Of a DNA stretch of 35,431 nt, positions 16,806 to 25,267 are shown piece by piece. Each line of letters opens with the position of its first letter. Within the stretch, counting starts at the first letter, position 1. Source of the stretch: Verrucomicrobiota bacterium. GTDB taxonomy: Bacteria; Verrucomicrobiota; Verrucomicrobiia; Palsa-1439. Where the stretch lies: assembly GCA_016871575.1 (NCBI GenBank), contig VHCW01000049.1, positions 1 through 35,431 on the forward strand. Reading direction: 5' to 3'. The notes beneath the pieces were generated by a model that saw only the letters and a list, made by a program, of their open reading frames with translations, had not been told where the DNA came from and searched no databases. Both the position numbers and the translations under genes were made by a program.

Positions 16806-16870
16806 TGTAGTGGCCGCCGTTCCGGCGGCCATCGCGGGCCCACGGAGCCGCCGGGACGGCGGCCACTACA
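16806..16870. repeat. REPIN between aceE and the RAYT gene
   Basis: A plus-orientation REP with two changes (16806-16830) and a perfect inverted REP (16846-16870) are separated by a 15-bp spacer. It ends 3 nt from the aceE stop codon, so a long hairpin would form at the 3' end of the aceE message and could act in termination or RNA stability. Confidence 0.88.
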
Positions 16871-16873
16871 ACG

Positions 16874-19339
16874 TTACACCACTTGCGGAAACGGTTTCTC
16901 CGGGTCAACTCCCAAATCCTGGATCGCTTGCGCGGCGAGTTTCTTGTCGAGCGCGCCGAGCGTCGCGATGACAACACACTCGGCATCCACCTCGAAAAAC
17001 CGCCGCAGCACCGGGCGCGTATCACTGCGGCCAAACCCGTCGGTGCCGAGCGTTGTGAGACCGCCGGGAATCCACGGGGCGATTTGGTCGGGGACGGTCT
17101 TGATGTTGTCGCTGACGGCGATGAACGGGCCGGTTTCTTTCTCCAACACGGTTTCCAGATACGAGCGGCGCGGCGGCTCGGTTGGGTGCAGCATGTTCCA
17201 ACGACGGCAGGCGAGCGCATCGGTGCGGAGTTGTTTGTAGTTCGTGACGCTCCAGACGTTGACGCCGACGCCGTAGCGTTCGGCGAGGATTTCCTGCGCG
17301 CGCAACGCCTCGCGCAGGATTGGGCCGCTGCCGAGGATGTTGGCCCTGGCGTCGCCGGAACATTTCCGGAATTTGTAGAGTCCCTTGAGGATTCCTTCCT
17401 CGACGCCGTCGGGCATCGCCGGCATGGGGTAGTTTTCGTTGTGAAGGGCGATGTAATAGAAGATATCCTCGCCGTTCTCGAACATCCGCCGCATTCCTTC
17501 GCGGATGATGACGGCGATCTCGTAGCCGAATGCCGGTTCGTAGGCGAGCAGCGTGGGAATGGCGCTGGCCAGCAGCAGGCTGTGGCCGTCCTGGTGTTGG
17601 AGTCCTTCGCCATTGAGCGTGGTGCGGCCGGCGGTCGCGCCGCAGAGGAAGCCGCGCGCGCGAATATCGCCGGCGAGCCAGAACAGGTCGCCGACGCGCT
17701 GAAGGCCGAACATCGAGTAGTAGATATAGAACGGAATCATCGGCGCGCCGTGGCTGGCGTAGGCGGTGGCGGCGGCGATCCACGAACTCATCGCGCCGGC
17801 TTCGGTGATGCCTTCTTCGAGAATCTGGCCGTCCTTCATTTCGCGGTAGTACAACAGCGAAGCGCGGTCCACGGGTTCGTAGAGCTGGCCTTTGCAGGCG
17901 TAGATGCCGTAGTCGCGGAACAGCGCGTCCATGCCGAAGGTGCGCGCTTCGTCGGGAATGATCGGCACGATTCGTTTGCCAATCTGCGTGTCGCGGAGCA
18001 ACTGGCTGAGCAGTCGCACGAAGGCCATCGTGGTGGACATTTCGAGGTTGTTGCTTCCCTTGAACAACTCGGCGGACATTTCCGGCGCCGATAGTTTCGG
18101 AGCATTCACCTTGCGCGCCGGCAGGAAACCGCCGAGCGCGCGCCGGTGTTCGATCAGGTACTTCGTTTCGGCGCTGTCCTCCGGGGGCCGGTAGAACGGC
18201 GTCTCGGCAATGATCTCGTCGCTGACCGGCACGCCGAACCGGGCGCGGAACTCGCGGAGTTCCTTTTCGTTCAATTTCTTCTGCTGATGGGTGATGTTGC
18301 GGCCTTCGCCGGCTTCGCCGAGGCCGTAGCCCTTGACGGTCTTGGCGAGGATGACCGTCGGCTGGCCTTTGTGTGCGACGGCGGCTTGATAAGCGGCGTA
18401 CACTTTTTGCGGGTCGTGACCGCCGCGGCCGAGCCGTCGGACTTGGTCGTCGGTGAGGTGGTTGACCATGTCGTACAGCTCCGGGTATTTGCCGAAGAAA
18501 TGACGGCGCGTGTAGCTGCCTGGTTCGACGACGTATTTCTGGTAATCGCCGTCCACGGATTCTTCCATGCGCCTGCGAAGCAGGCCGTGCGTGTCGGCGG
18601 CGAGCAACGGGTCCCATTCCTGTCCCCAGATGACCTTGATGACGTTCCAGCCGGCGCCGCGGAAGGCGGCTTCGAGTTCCTGGATGATTTTGCCGTTGCC
18701 GCGCACGGGGCCGTCGAGCCGCTGGAGGTTGCAGTTGACGACCCAGATCAGGTTGTCGAGTTCCTCGCGCGACGCGAGCGTCGTCGCGCCGAGCGTTTCC
18801 GGCTCGTCCACCTCGCCGTCGCCGACAAACGCCCAGACTTTCGGCTCGTCGCCGGTGAGAAAGCCGCGCGCCTTGAGGTAGCGGTTGAAACGCGCCTGAT
18901 AAATCGAAAGAATCGGCCCCAGCCCCATCGAGACAGTCGGGAATTGCCAGAACTCCGGCATCAAGTACGGGTGCGGATATGAGGAGAGACCGCCGCCCTC
19001 GGCGAGTTCGCGCCGGAAATTGGCAAGATGCTGTTCGGTGAGGCGTCCTTCGAGGAACGCGCGCGCGTAGATGCCCGGCGTGGCGTGCCCCTGGATGAAA
19101 ACCATGTCGTTGCCGCGGAAGAAATGGTTGAACCCGACTTCGTACAGCGTGGCCGCGGAAGCGTAGGTGGAAATGTGGCCGCCGATGCCGTGGTGGTCGC
19201 GGTTGGCACTGACGACCATCGCGATGGCGTTCCAGCGGATGTAGCTCTTGATGCGCCGCTCGATGTCGCGGTCGCCGGGGTACGGCGGCTCGCGGTCGGC
19301 GGGGATCGTGTTGACGTAGGGAGTGTTCAGTGAGTTCAT
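16874..19339 (-). CDS. aceE: Pyruvate dehydrogenase E1, homodimeric type
   Basis: The 821-aa protein decarboxylates pyruvate with thiamine diphosphate and acetylates the E2 lipoyl arm. It is the single-chain (alpha2) E1 type: YIRWNAIAMVVSANRD, GIGGHISTYASAATLYEVGFNHFF, QGHATPGIYARAFLEGRL, and the ThDP/Mg motif GDGEVDEPE ... NCNLQRLDGPV at about residues 170-205. The C-terminal part has RGFLCGATAGRTTLNGEGLQHQDGHS and GFGRSDTRPVLRRFFEVD, typical of E1. It is somewhat shorter than the roughly 887-aa enterobacterial protein. The start is ATG 19339 (MNSLNTPYVN); an upstream in-frame reading to 19378 lacks similarity. It is the first gene of the aceE-aceF-lpd operon and divergent from a lipoate ligase gene. 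Confidence 0.95.
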   Translation of the reverse strand: MNSLNTPYVNTIPADREPPYPGDRDIERRIKSYIRWNAIAMVVSANRDHHGIGGHISTYASAATLYEVGFNHFFRGNDMVFIQGHATPGIYARAFLEGRLTEQHLANFRRELAEGGGLSSYPHPYLMPEFWQFPTVSMGLGPILSIYQARFNRYLKARGFLTGDEPKVWAFVGDGEVDEPETLGATTLASREELDNLIWVVNCNLQRLDGPVRGNGKIIQELEAAFRGAGWNVIKVIWGQEWDPLLAADTHGLLRRRMEESVDGDYQKYVVEPGSYTRRHFFGKYPELYDMVNHLTDDQVRRLGRGGHDPQKVYAAYQAAVAHKGQPTVILAKTVKGYGLGEAGEGRNITHQQKKLNEKELREFRARFGVPVSDEIIAETPFYRPPEDSAETKYLIEHRRALGGFLPARKVNAPKLSAPEMSAELFKGSNNLEMSTTMAFVRLLSQLLRDTQIGKRIVPIIPDEARTFGMDALFRDYGIYACKGQLYEPVDRASLLYYREMKDGQILEEGITEAGAMSSWIAAATAYASHGAPMIPFYIYYSMFGLQRVGDLFWLAGDIRARGFLCGATAGRTTLNGEGLQHQDGHSLLLASAIPTLLAYEPAFGYEIAVIIREGMRRMFENGEDIFYYIALHNENYPMPAMPDGVEEGILKGLYKFRKCSGDARANILGSGPILREALRAQEILAERYGVGVNVWSVTNYKQLRTDALACRRWNMLHPTEPPRRSYLETVLEKETGPFIAVSDNIKTVPDQIAPWIPGGLTTLGTDGFGRSDTRPVLRRFFEVDAECVVIATLGALDKKLAAQAIQDLGVDPEKPFPQVV

Positions 19340-19388
19340 GCCGGTGCCCGCAACGTTATCCGAATCTGGAAAAAACACAATTGCCGGT

Positions 19389-19394
19389 TATACT
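19389..19394 (+). promoter_or_regulatory. Putative -10 of the lipoate ligase gene, 8 nt before GTG
   Basis: TATACT ends 8 nt before the GTG at 19403. A weak -35 candidate (TGGAAA) lies at 19367-19372, 16 nt upstream. The 63-bp divergent gap shared with aceE is too short for long leaders on both sides. Confidence 0.4.
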
Positions 19395-19402
19395 GGCCGC
19401 GC

Positions 19403-20122
19403 GTGAAACATCTCGACCTGACATTGCCGACGCCGGAGGAGAACCTCGCTTGTGACGAGGCGTTGCTGGATTTGTGCGAGGCGGGCGCAACGGACGAGGT
19501 GCTCCGGTTCTGGGAGCACCCGAGACCGTTCGTGGTGCTCGGCTACTCGAACAAGACCGGCGTCGAAGTGCATCTCGACGCCGCGCAACGGGCAAACGTT
19601 CCCGTGTTGCGCCGTTGCACCGGCGGCGGCGCCGTCGTGCAGGGACCCGGCTGCCTGAATTTCTCGCTCATCCTCCGCATCCCCGGATCCGGCCCGCTCA
19701 CCGGCGTCACGGAGACCAACCATCACATTCTGCAACGCCATCACGACGCGCTGTTGCCGGTCATCGGCGACGCGCTTCGCGTGCGCGGCATCAGCGACCT
19801 GACGCTTCGCGATCTGAAAATCTCCGGCAACGCGCAGCGGCGGAAGAAGAACTGCCTGCTGTTCCACGGCACGTTCCTGCTCGACTTTGACATCGAATTG
19901 GTGGAGCATTTGCTGCCGATGCCATCACGCGAACCCCATTATCGCCGCCGCCGTCCGCACCGGGAATTCCTCACGAACGCCGCGACGGCCCGCGCCGCAA
20001 TCAAAACGGCGCTGACAAACGCGTGGCAGGCCACGGAGCCGTTGCGCGCGGCGCCGGTTGATGCGGTGCGCGATCTCGTCCGCAACCGGTACGGCAGCGA
20101 TGAGTGGACTTTCAAGTTTTGA
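19403..20122 (+). CDS. Lipoate-protein ligase / octanoyltransferase family protein
   Basis: The 239-aa protein belongs to the BPL/LplA/LipB fold: LRFWEHPRPFVVLGYSN, RRCTGGGAVVQGPGCLNFS (substrate-binding loop) and DLKISGNAQRRKKNCLLFHGTFL (catalytic Lys in LKISGNAQ). It would attach lipoyl or octanoyl groups to E2, and the pyruvate dehydrogenase operon is directly divergent from it, a strong functional link. It lacks the C-terminal accessory domain of E. coli LplA, so a LipM-type octanoyltransferase or a single-domain ligase are both possible. The GTG start is followed at once by the conserved MKHLDLTLPTPEENLACDEA; no Shine-Dalgarno is visible. Confidence 0.88.
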   Translation: MKHLDLTLPTPEENLACDEALLDLCEAGATDEVLRFWEHPRPFVVLGYSNKTGVEVHLDAAQRANVPVLRRCTGGGAVVQGPGCLNFSLILRIPGSGPLTGVTETNHHILQRHHDALLPVIGDALRVRGISDLTLRDLKISGNAQRRKKNCLLFHGTFLLDFDIELVEHLLPMPSREPHYRRRRPHREFLTNAATARAAIKTALTNAWQATEPLRAAPVDAVRDLVRNRYGSDEWTFKF

Positions 20123-20128
20123 ACCGCC

Positions 20129-20842
20129 ATGAAATCGTTCTTCCTCATTACCCCGGACAACACGATCCACGAACTGTTGCCTGAGAAGTCGCTGCGGATC
20201 GGCCGAAGCAAGATGAGCCAGATTGTGTTCGACGACGGCGCGGTTTCCCGTCTGCACGCCCAAGTGACGGCCACGCCGGAAGGGCCGTTGCTGCGCGACA
20301 ACGACAGCGCCAACGGCACGTTCGTCAATGGCCGCGCGGTCAAGGAATCGCTGTTGCGGCACGGCGACGCCGTGCAGGTCGGCAAGTTCATCCTTTACGC
20401 TTTCCACGGCGAACGATCCGAAGCAGAAGCGTGGATCAAGCGGCGCGCCGGCAAGACCACCAACGACAAGACCATCACCGATTTCAATCTCCAGCGCCTG
20501 CGCCCCGCCGACGTCATCGGCGACCTCACGACCCTCAACGTCATCAACCTGCTCCAGACGCTTGTCGCCCAGTCCCAGAACGGTTGCCTCGAATTGAGTT
20601 GCAACGACAAGATCATCGGACGCATCTTTTTCTGCAACGGACGCATCGTGAATGCCGACACGCACGCCGGCTTGCAGGACAAGGAAGCGTTCTATCAACT
20701 CGTCACCGCCGCCGAGGGACAGTTTGTCTTTCGTCCCGGCGTGCCGCCGCCTTCGATTGCCATCTTTGAACAACCATCCGCCCTCGTGCTCGAAGCCTGC
20801 CGGTTGATTGACGAGAAACGCGCCGCCCCGCCAAACCCATGA
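20129..20842 (+). CDS. FHA domain plus DUF4388 domain protein
   Basis: The 237-aa cytoplasmic protein has an FHA domain at residues about 20-95 (LRIGRSKMSQIVFDD, SRLHAQV, NGTFVNGRAV), which binds phosphothreonine peptides. A DUF4388 domain spans about 130-225 (GDLTTLNVINLLQTLVAQSQNG, then LELSCNDKIIGRIFFCNGRIVNA and AEGQFVF). DUF4388 is found in bacterial signalling proteins, often with FHA or receiver domains, and may mediate protein interactions. It starts 6 bp after the lipoate ligase stop and overlaps the amidotransferase gene by 4 bp (ATGA). No kinase is nearby. Confidence 0.85.
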   Translation: MKSFFLITPDNTIHELLPEKSLRIGRSKMSQIVFDDGAVSRLHAQVTATPEGPLLRDNDSANGTFVNGRAVKESLLRHGDAVQVGKFILYAFHGERSEAEAWIKRRAGKTTNDKTITDFNLQRLRPADVIGDLTTLNVINLLQTLVAQSQNGCLELSCNDKIIGRIFFCNGRIVNADTHAGLQDKEAFYQLVTAAEGQFVFRPGVPPPSIAIFEQPSALVLEACRLIDEKRAAPPNP

Positions 20843-21537
20843 GCGCCCATTCCCTCATCGTCCTCCAGCACGCCGCCTGCGAAACGCCCGGCATCATCGC
20901 CGATGCGCTCAAAGGCTGCAAACTGCAAACCATTCGCTCGTACGACGGCGAGCCGGTGCCGAAAGAACTCGGTCGCGCCGCCGGGCTGATTGTCATGGGC
21001 GGCCCGCAAAGCGTTTATGAAAAGGACAAATTCCCGTATCTTCTCGACGAGCTTCACCTGATCGAGAACGCCTTGCACAACAGTAAACCGGTGCTCGGCG
21101 TCTGCCTCGGCAGCCAGTTGCTCGCCTCCGTGCTCGGCGCGCCCGTGACCAAGGGGAAACAAAAAGAGATCGGCTGGCACGAGGTCACGCTGGATTTCGA
21201 GGCGCGGCGCGACGCCCTTTTCAATCACCTGCCGCACGCGTTCATGGCGTTGCACTGGCACGGCGACGTTTTTGAGTTGCCGCGCAGCGCCGTGTTGCTG
21301 GCTTCCTCCGCGCTGACTCCGCATCAGGCGTTCCGCCACGGTTTCCACGCCTACGGATTGTTGTTTCACATGGAGATGAGCCGGAAACAGATTGCCGAAA
21401 TGACCGTGACGTTTGCTGACGAGTTGCAGGCCGCCGGTGGGGATGCGCAAACGCTTCTCAATGAAGCGGACCGTCATCTCAAGCTGCTTCAGGAGATCGG
21501 CGCCACCGTCTTCGAACGCTGGGCCACGCTGTTGTAG
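20839..21537 (+). CDS. Class I glutamine amidotransferase-like protein
   Basis: The 232-aa stand-alone GATase-1 domain resembles the GMP-synthase-type amidotransferases (GuaA N-terminal-like family). The nucleophile is in KPVLGVCLGSQLLASVLGA. A conserved LHWHGDVFELP block and the catalytic His/Glu pair in GLLFHMEM follow. It hydrolyses glutamine, or related gamma-glutamyl compounds, for an unknown acceptor. Its start overlaps the FHA gene stop (ATGA), so it is coupled. It is convergent with the uracil-DNA glycosylase gene, with only 3 bp between stops. A specific gene name is not justified. Confidence 0.87.
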   Translation: MSAHSLIVLQHAACETPGIIADALKGCKLQTIRSYDGEPVPKELGRAAGLIVMGGPQSVYEKDKFPYLLDELHLIENALHNSKPVLGVCLGSQLLASVLGAPVTKGKQKEIGWHEVTLDFEARRDALFNHLPHAFMALHWHGDVFELPRSAVLLASSALTPHQAFRHGFHAYGLLFHMEMSRKQIAEMTVTFADELQAAGGDAQTLLNEADRHLKLLQEIGATVFERWATLL

Positions 21538-21540
21538 CGT

Positions 21541-22296
21541 TTACGATTGTTTCGGCACTTCACGCCCCAGCTTGGCGAGCACGGTTTTCATGTCCTGCCA
21601 GACTTCCTTCTTTGCCGGCGGATTCCGCAAAAGGTAGGCGGGATGGAACGTCGGCATGATCGGGATGTCGTGGTACGCGTACCAGTTGCCGCGCATCTTC
21701 GTGATGCCGATCTGGATGTCCAGCAACGCCCGCAACGCCGTCGCTCCCAACGCCACGATCACCTTCGGGCGGATCATCTCAATTTGCCTCTGCAAATACG
21801 GCAGGCAATTCGCCGTCTCATCCGGCAACGGCGTCCGGTTCTCCGGCGGCCGGCATTTCAAGACGTTGGCAATATAGACTTCCTCGCGTTTCATCCCCAT
21901 CGCCTCGATGATCTTCGTCAACAACTGTCCCGCGCGACCGACGAACGGCTCGCCTTGCGCGTCCTCGTCCGCCCCCGGCGCCTCGCCGATGAACATCAAC
22001 TCGGCCTGCGGATTGCCGACGCCAAACACGACGTTGCGCCGCGTTCGCGCCAACTCGGCGCATTTCCGGCACTTCTTTGTCTCCGCTTCCAGCGCGGCCC
22101 AATCGGGTGTAGCCGCCGCCGTCCCGGCGACTGGTGTTCTGCGAGTCGGTGCCGCCGGGACGGCGGCCACGACAACCGGCTTGCGCCCCAGCTCCTCCAG
22201 CGTCGCCTGCGAAACCTCGACGTGCGTCACACCGGAGCGTTTCATTTCCTCCAGCGCCTTGATGGTGTCGTCAACGATGTGCTTCAGCTTTTGCAT
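21541..22296 (-). CDS. Uracil-DNA glycosylase, family 4 (iron-sulfur type)
   Basis: The 251-aa protein removes uracil from DNA. The catalytic domain (from about residue 65) has a cluster-binding pair (KKCRKCAEL), the active-site motif [23 protein letters not shown], two more Cys around [21 protein letters not shown] and the C-terminal [13 protein letters not shown]. An N-terminal helix ([17 protein letters not shown]) precedes it. The linker at residues 41-63 is encoded by a diverged [15 protein letters not shown], a spacer, then AGTAAAT. The start is ATG 22296, overlapping the end of the pseudouridine synthase gene by 13 bp; a longer reading to 22341 lacks support. Confidence 0.92.
   Translation of the reverse strand: MQKLKHIVDDTIKALEEMKRSGVTHVEVSQATLEELGRKPVVVAAVPAAPTRRTPVAGTAAATPDWAALEAETKKCRKCAELARTRRNVVFGVGNPQAELMFIGEAPGADEDAQGEPFVGRAGQLLTKIIEAMGMKREEVYIANVLKCRPPENRTPLPDETANCLPYLQRQIEMIRPKVIVALGATALRALLDIQIGITKMRGNWYAYHDIPIMPTFHPAYLLRNPPAKKEVWQDMKTVLAKLGREVPKQS
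22108..22174. repeat. Diverged REPIN inside the uracil-DNA glycosylase gene
   Basis: A plus REP with three mismatches (22108-22132) and an inverted REP with two mismatches (22150-22174) flank a 17-bp spacer. The central hairpins are intact, while the TG after the GTAG tail and the tail of the second copy have changed. It is in frame in the linker between the N-terminal helix and the catalytic domain. Confidence 0.82.
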
Positions 22297-23180
22297 AAAT
22301 TCGCCATGTCCTCCGGCACCGGCGCCTCGAACTCCAACCAATCGCCGGTCCGCGGATGTGTGAACCCAAGTTTGTAGGCGTGCAGCATCGGACGGTCAAC
22401 GGCAATCTCCGCCGCGCGCGCCCGGCCGTACACCGCATCTCCAACCAGCGGATGCCCGATGTGCGCCATGTGAACCCGAATCTGATGCGTTCGCCCGGTG
22501 TGCGGCGTCACCTCCACCAATGCGAACGCCGTCAGTTGCTTCAACACACGGTACTCGCTCAACGCCGCGCGCCCGCGCGCCACGCGCGCCGACATTTTCT
22601 GGCGGTCGCGTGCGCTCCGCCCGATATCCGTTTCGATCCGTCCGATTGGCCGGACAAATGTTCCCCAACAAAGCGCGCGGTAAACCTTGTGGATCTTTCG
22701 CGCCTTGAACTGCTCGACCAAACTGCAATGCGCCGTGTCATTCTTCGCGACCACGATGCAGCCGCTCGTCCCCTTGTCGAGCCGATGCACGATCCCCGGC
22801 CGCTCCACGCCGCCGATGCCCGACAATCCGCCCCGGCAATGATGGAGCAACGCATTGACCAGCGTGTGCTCGTAGTTGCCCGCCGCCGGATGAACGACCA
22901 TCCCGGCGGCCTTGTTGACGACGATGAGGTCTTCATCCTCGTACAGCACGTTGAGCGGGATCGCTTCCGGCTGGTTGTCGAGCGGGCGGGGCGGGGGAAC
23001 CTCGACGCTGACAACGTCGCCCGCGCGCACCTTGTAGCTGGCCTTGGACGGCTGGCCGTTGACAGTCGCCTGTCCCTCCTCGATCAACTTCTGGAGAAAC
23101 GCGCGCGACCGCTCCGGCATCTGCGTTTGCAGAAACCGGTCAAGGCGCTGGCCGCGTTCGTTGTCGGAGACGGTGAACAT
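22284..23180 (-). CDS. RluD-family 23S rRNA pseudouridine synthase
   Basis: The protein is 298 aa from the start chosen. An S4 RNA-binding domain ([21 protein letters not shown]) leads into the synthase domain with [24 protein letters not shown], the catalytic-Asp motif [18 protein letters not shown] and the closing [28 protein letters not shown]. It isomerises uridines in large-subunit rRNA; the exact site cannot be told from sequence. The start is ATG 23180 ([16 protein letters not shown]), which gives the family's usual N-terminus; ATGs at 23192 and 23225 would add a short hydrophobic piece. It overlaps the uracil-DNA glycosylase gene and is divergent from mqnA. Confidence 0.92.
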   Translation of the reverse strand: MFTVSDNERGQRLDRFLQTQMPERSRAFLQKLIEEGQATVNGQPSKASYKVRAGDVVSVEVPPPRPLDNQPEAIPLNVLYEDEDLIVVNKAAGMVVHPAAGNYEHTLVNALLHHCRGGLSGIGGVERPGIVHRLDKGTSGCIVVAKNDTAHCSLVEQFKARKIHKVYRALCWGTFVRPIGRIETDIGRSARDRQKMSARVARGRAALSEYRVLKQLTAFALVEVTPHTGRTHQIRVHMAHIGHPLVGDAVYGRARAAEIAVDRPMLHAYKLGFTHPRTGDWLEFEAPVPEDMANLCKS

Positions 23181-23232
23181 TGCAGCCAGCATTACCCAGA
23201 CGGCCGCATTCGGCAAGATTTTCATAAGTGGC

Positions 23233-23260
23233 TTGACCGACGGAGGAAAGCCGGTAGGGT
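23233..23260 (+). promoter_or_regulatory. Putative mqnA promoter with -10 close to the start
   Basis: TTGACC (23233-23238), a 16-nt spacer and TAGGGT (23255-23260) lie 7 nt before the mqnA ATG. The -10 is weak, but the layout repeats that of other genes in the window. Confidence 0.35.
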
Positions 23261-23267
23261 GGACGCC

Positions 23268-24104
23268 ATGAATTGGCGAATCGGTAGTGTCCCGCACCTC
23301 AACGTCCGTCCGCTCATCTACGGCATCGAGTCGGAGATGACGTTCTGCACCCCCGCGCAACTCGCCGATGCCCTGCACCGGCGCGAATTCGATGTCGGGC
23401 TTGTGCCGGTCGCCGAAGTGTTGCTCCACGACCAGTACGACATCATTGACGGCATCGGCGTCGTCTCGTTCGGCGACGTTCGCAGCGCCTTTCTCGTCCA
23501 CCAAGTTCCGCCCGAACAGATTCGGAACATTTCCATTGATCCCGCGTCGCGCTCAACGGTCTGGCTGCTGCGCGTGTTGTTTGCGGAATGCTTCGGCACC
23601 GAGCCGAAGTTTCATCCGCGTGGGACGGATTGCGAAGCGACGTTCGTGTTCGGCGACGAGGCCGTCAACCGGCTCGCGCGCATTCCTGATGAACCGCGTC
23701 TCGACCTCAGCGCAGCGTGGACGGAGTGGACGAAGCTGCCCTTCGTGTATGCCGTCTGGGCGGTGCAACGCGGGGTCGCTGACGCTGCGCTTGCCGCGAA
23801 ACTGCGCCAAGCCAAGGCCGACGGCCTCGCGCATCTCGACGAAGTCATCGAGAAGTCCACCCTCGGCACACCGGAGATTCGGCGCGACTATCTCACGCGA
23901 CGGATTCGCTACGACCTCGACGCCGACGCGAAGCGCGGCCTGCGGAAGTTTCAAGAGTATCTCGTCAAACTCAAACTTGTAGAGCCGCACGAATTGCGAT
24001 TCGTTGAGTTGGATACGGCACCAGCGTCTTCACTTCGTTTCGGCTCCGTTGGCTTCGTGGCTAAACTCGCCCCGCCCGAACAGGCGGGACGCCCGTTCCG
24101 CTAA
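23268..24104 (+). CDS. mqnA: Chorismate dehydratase of the futalosine menaquinone pathway
   Basis: The 278-aa protein matches MqnA from its first residues: RIGSVPHLNVRPLIYGIE, a FDVGLVPVAEVLLHDQYDIIDGIGV strand-loop, and a periplasmic-binding-like fold with FGDEAVNRL and LPFVYAVWAV. It converts chorismate to 3-enolpyruvylbenzoate, the first step of the futalosine route to menaquinone; mqnC follows. The start is ATG 23268. The last 25-30 residues (SLRFGSVGFVAKLAPPEQ and onward) look unlike the family and are encoded by repeat-like DNA containing a 6-bp GC hairpin (24071-24088), so the natural C-terminus may have been extended. Confidence 0.92.
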   Translation: MNWRIGSVPHLNVRPLIYGIESEMTFCTPAQLADALHRREFDVGLVPVAEVLLHDQYDIIDGIGVVSFGDVRSAFLVHQVPPEQIRNISIDPASRSTVWLLRVLFAECFGTEPKFHPRGTDCEATFVFGDEAVNRLARIPDEPRLDLSAAWTEWTKLPFVYAVWAVQRGVADAALAAKLRQAKADGLAHLDEVIEKSTLGTPEIRRDYLTRRIRYDLDADAKRGLRKFQEYLVKLKLVEPHELRFVELDTAPASSLRFGSVGFVAKLAPPEQAGRPFR

Positions 24105-24133
24105 TCTGCGTCCATCTGCGTTCATCTGCGGAT
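24104..24133 (+). repeat. Three 10-bp tandem units between mqnA and mqnC
   Basis: Units ATCTGCGTCC, ATCTGCGTTC and ATCTGCGGAT follow the mqnA stop directly. Together with the repeat-like mqnA tail this looks like one copy of a dispersed intergenic repeat, but no second copy lies in the window. Confidence 0.6.
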
Positions 24134-24185
24134 GCTTTGCCTGGTGTTGACTGTTGTGGGGGACTCGGACAGAGTACGCCCCGAC

Positions 24186-25247
24186 ATGAATTGCGATTCA
24201 TTGCGTGACAAAGTCCTCGCCGGCGAGTGCGTGACGCCATCAGAGGCGTTGGCGCTGTATCGCGGGCTGCCGTTGACGGCGCTCGGCTCGCTGGCCGATG
24301 CGGTGCGCTGGCGGAAACACCCGGAGCGGATTGTCACCTACATCGTTGACCGCAACATCAACTACACCAACGTCTGCGACGTGTTTTGTGCGTTCTGCGC
24401 GTTCAGCCGCAAGGAAGGTGCGCCCGACGCCTACGTGCTTACACCCGAACAAGTCGGCGCGAAGGTTCAGGAACTCGTGGACATCGGCGGCGTCCAGATT
24501 CTGTTGCAGGGCGGACATCATCCAGCATTGCCGCTCGATTATTATCTCGGCTTGCTCCGATATCTCCGGACAAAATTCCCGCAGGTCAATATCCACGGCT
24601 TCTCGCCACCGGAGTTTTGTCATTTCGCGAAGCTATTTAAGATGCCGGTCGAAGAAGTTTTGCGACGGTTCAAGGAAGCCGGTCTCGGCTCGATTCCCGG
24701 CGGCGGCGCGGAGATTTTTGTCGAGAGCGTGCGCGGCAAGGTTTCGCCGTTGAAATGCCCGGCGGAAGACTGGTTGCGTGTGATGGAGATCGCGCACGGA
24801 CTCGGCCTGCGTTCGTCGGCGACGATGATGTTCGGACACGTCGAGACGGTCGAGGACCGAATCGAGCATCTGCGCCGGTTGCGCGAGCTGCAGGACCGCA
24901 CTGGCGGGTTCACGGCGTTCATCGGCTGGACGTTCCAGCCGGAGAACACGCGGCTTGGTGGAGCAGAGGCGGGAGCGCACGAGTATTTGCGGACGTTGGC
25001 GGTGGCGAGGATTTTTCTGGACAACTTCGACAACGTCCAGTCATCTTGGGTCACGCAAGGTCCGCAGATCGGGCAGATCGCGTTGACGTTCGGAGCGAAC
25101 GATCTCGGCAGCGTGATGATGGAAGAAAATGTGGTGGCGTCGGCAGGCGCGACGTTCCGGATGGACGAGGCGACGATGCAGCGGCTCATCCGCGAACTCG
25201 GTTGCGAGCCGCGCCGGCGCAATAATTGGTATGAACTGTTGAACTAA
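24186..25247 (+). CDS. mqnC: Cyclic dehypoxanthinylfutalosine synthase (radical SAM)
   Basis: The 353-aa radical SAM enzyme has the cluster motif C-x3-C-x2-C at Cys64/68/71 (YTNVCDVFCAFCAFSRKEG). The MqnC-type blocks IVDRNINYTN, GGVQILLQGGHHPALPLDYY, IHGFSPPEF and LGSIPGGGAEIF follow, and FGANDLGSVMMEENVV lies near the C-terminus. It cyclises dehypoxanthinyl futalosine. It sits 81 bp after mqnA, with a tandem repeat between. The start is ATG 24186, which gives the usual length; an in-frame ATG at 24132 would begin inside the repeat. The homologous mqnE (aminodeoxyfutalosine synthase) is the main alternative, but the QGG and GGGAE blocks favour mqnC. Confidence 0.92.
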   Translation: MNCDSLRDKVLAGECVTPSEALALYRGLPLTALGSLADAVRWRKHPERIVTYIVDRNINYTNVCDVFCAFCAFSRKEGAPDAYVLTPEQVGAKVQELVDIGGVQILLQGGHHPALPLDYYLGLLRYLRTKFPQVNIHGFSPPEFCHFAKLFKMPVEEVLRRFKEAGLGSIPGGGAEIFVESVRGKVSPLKCPAEDWLRVMEIAHGLGLRSSATMMFGHVETVEDRIEHLRRLRELQDRTGGFTAFIGWTFQPENTRLGGAEAGAHEYLRTLAVARIFLDNFDNVQSSWVTQGPQIGQIALTFGANDLGSVMMEENVVASAGATFRMDEATMQRLIRELGCEPRRRNNWYELLN

Positions 25248-25267
25248 AGAAGAAACGGAGAAAGACA

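Noticed and set aside
15910-16870. The cluster of regularly repeated hairpins considered as a CRISPR array
   Set aside because: The repeats alternate in orientation, spacing is irregular, and they lie within genes beside a RAYT gene rather than cas genes.
16883-18094. A 403-codon open frame on the plus strand opposite aceE
   Set aside because: aceE is unambiguous on the other strand; this is a GC-rich shadow frame.
24071-24088. A GC hairpin at the mqnA 3' end considered as a terminator
   Set aside because: It lies upstream of the mqnA stop codon and has no T-run; mqnC follows on the same strand.
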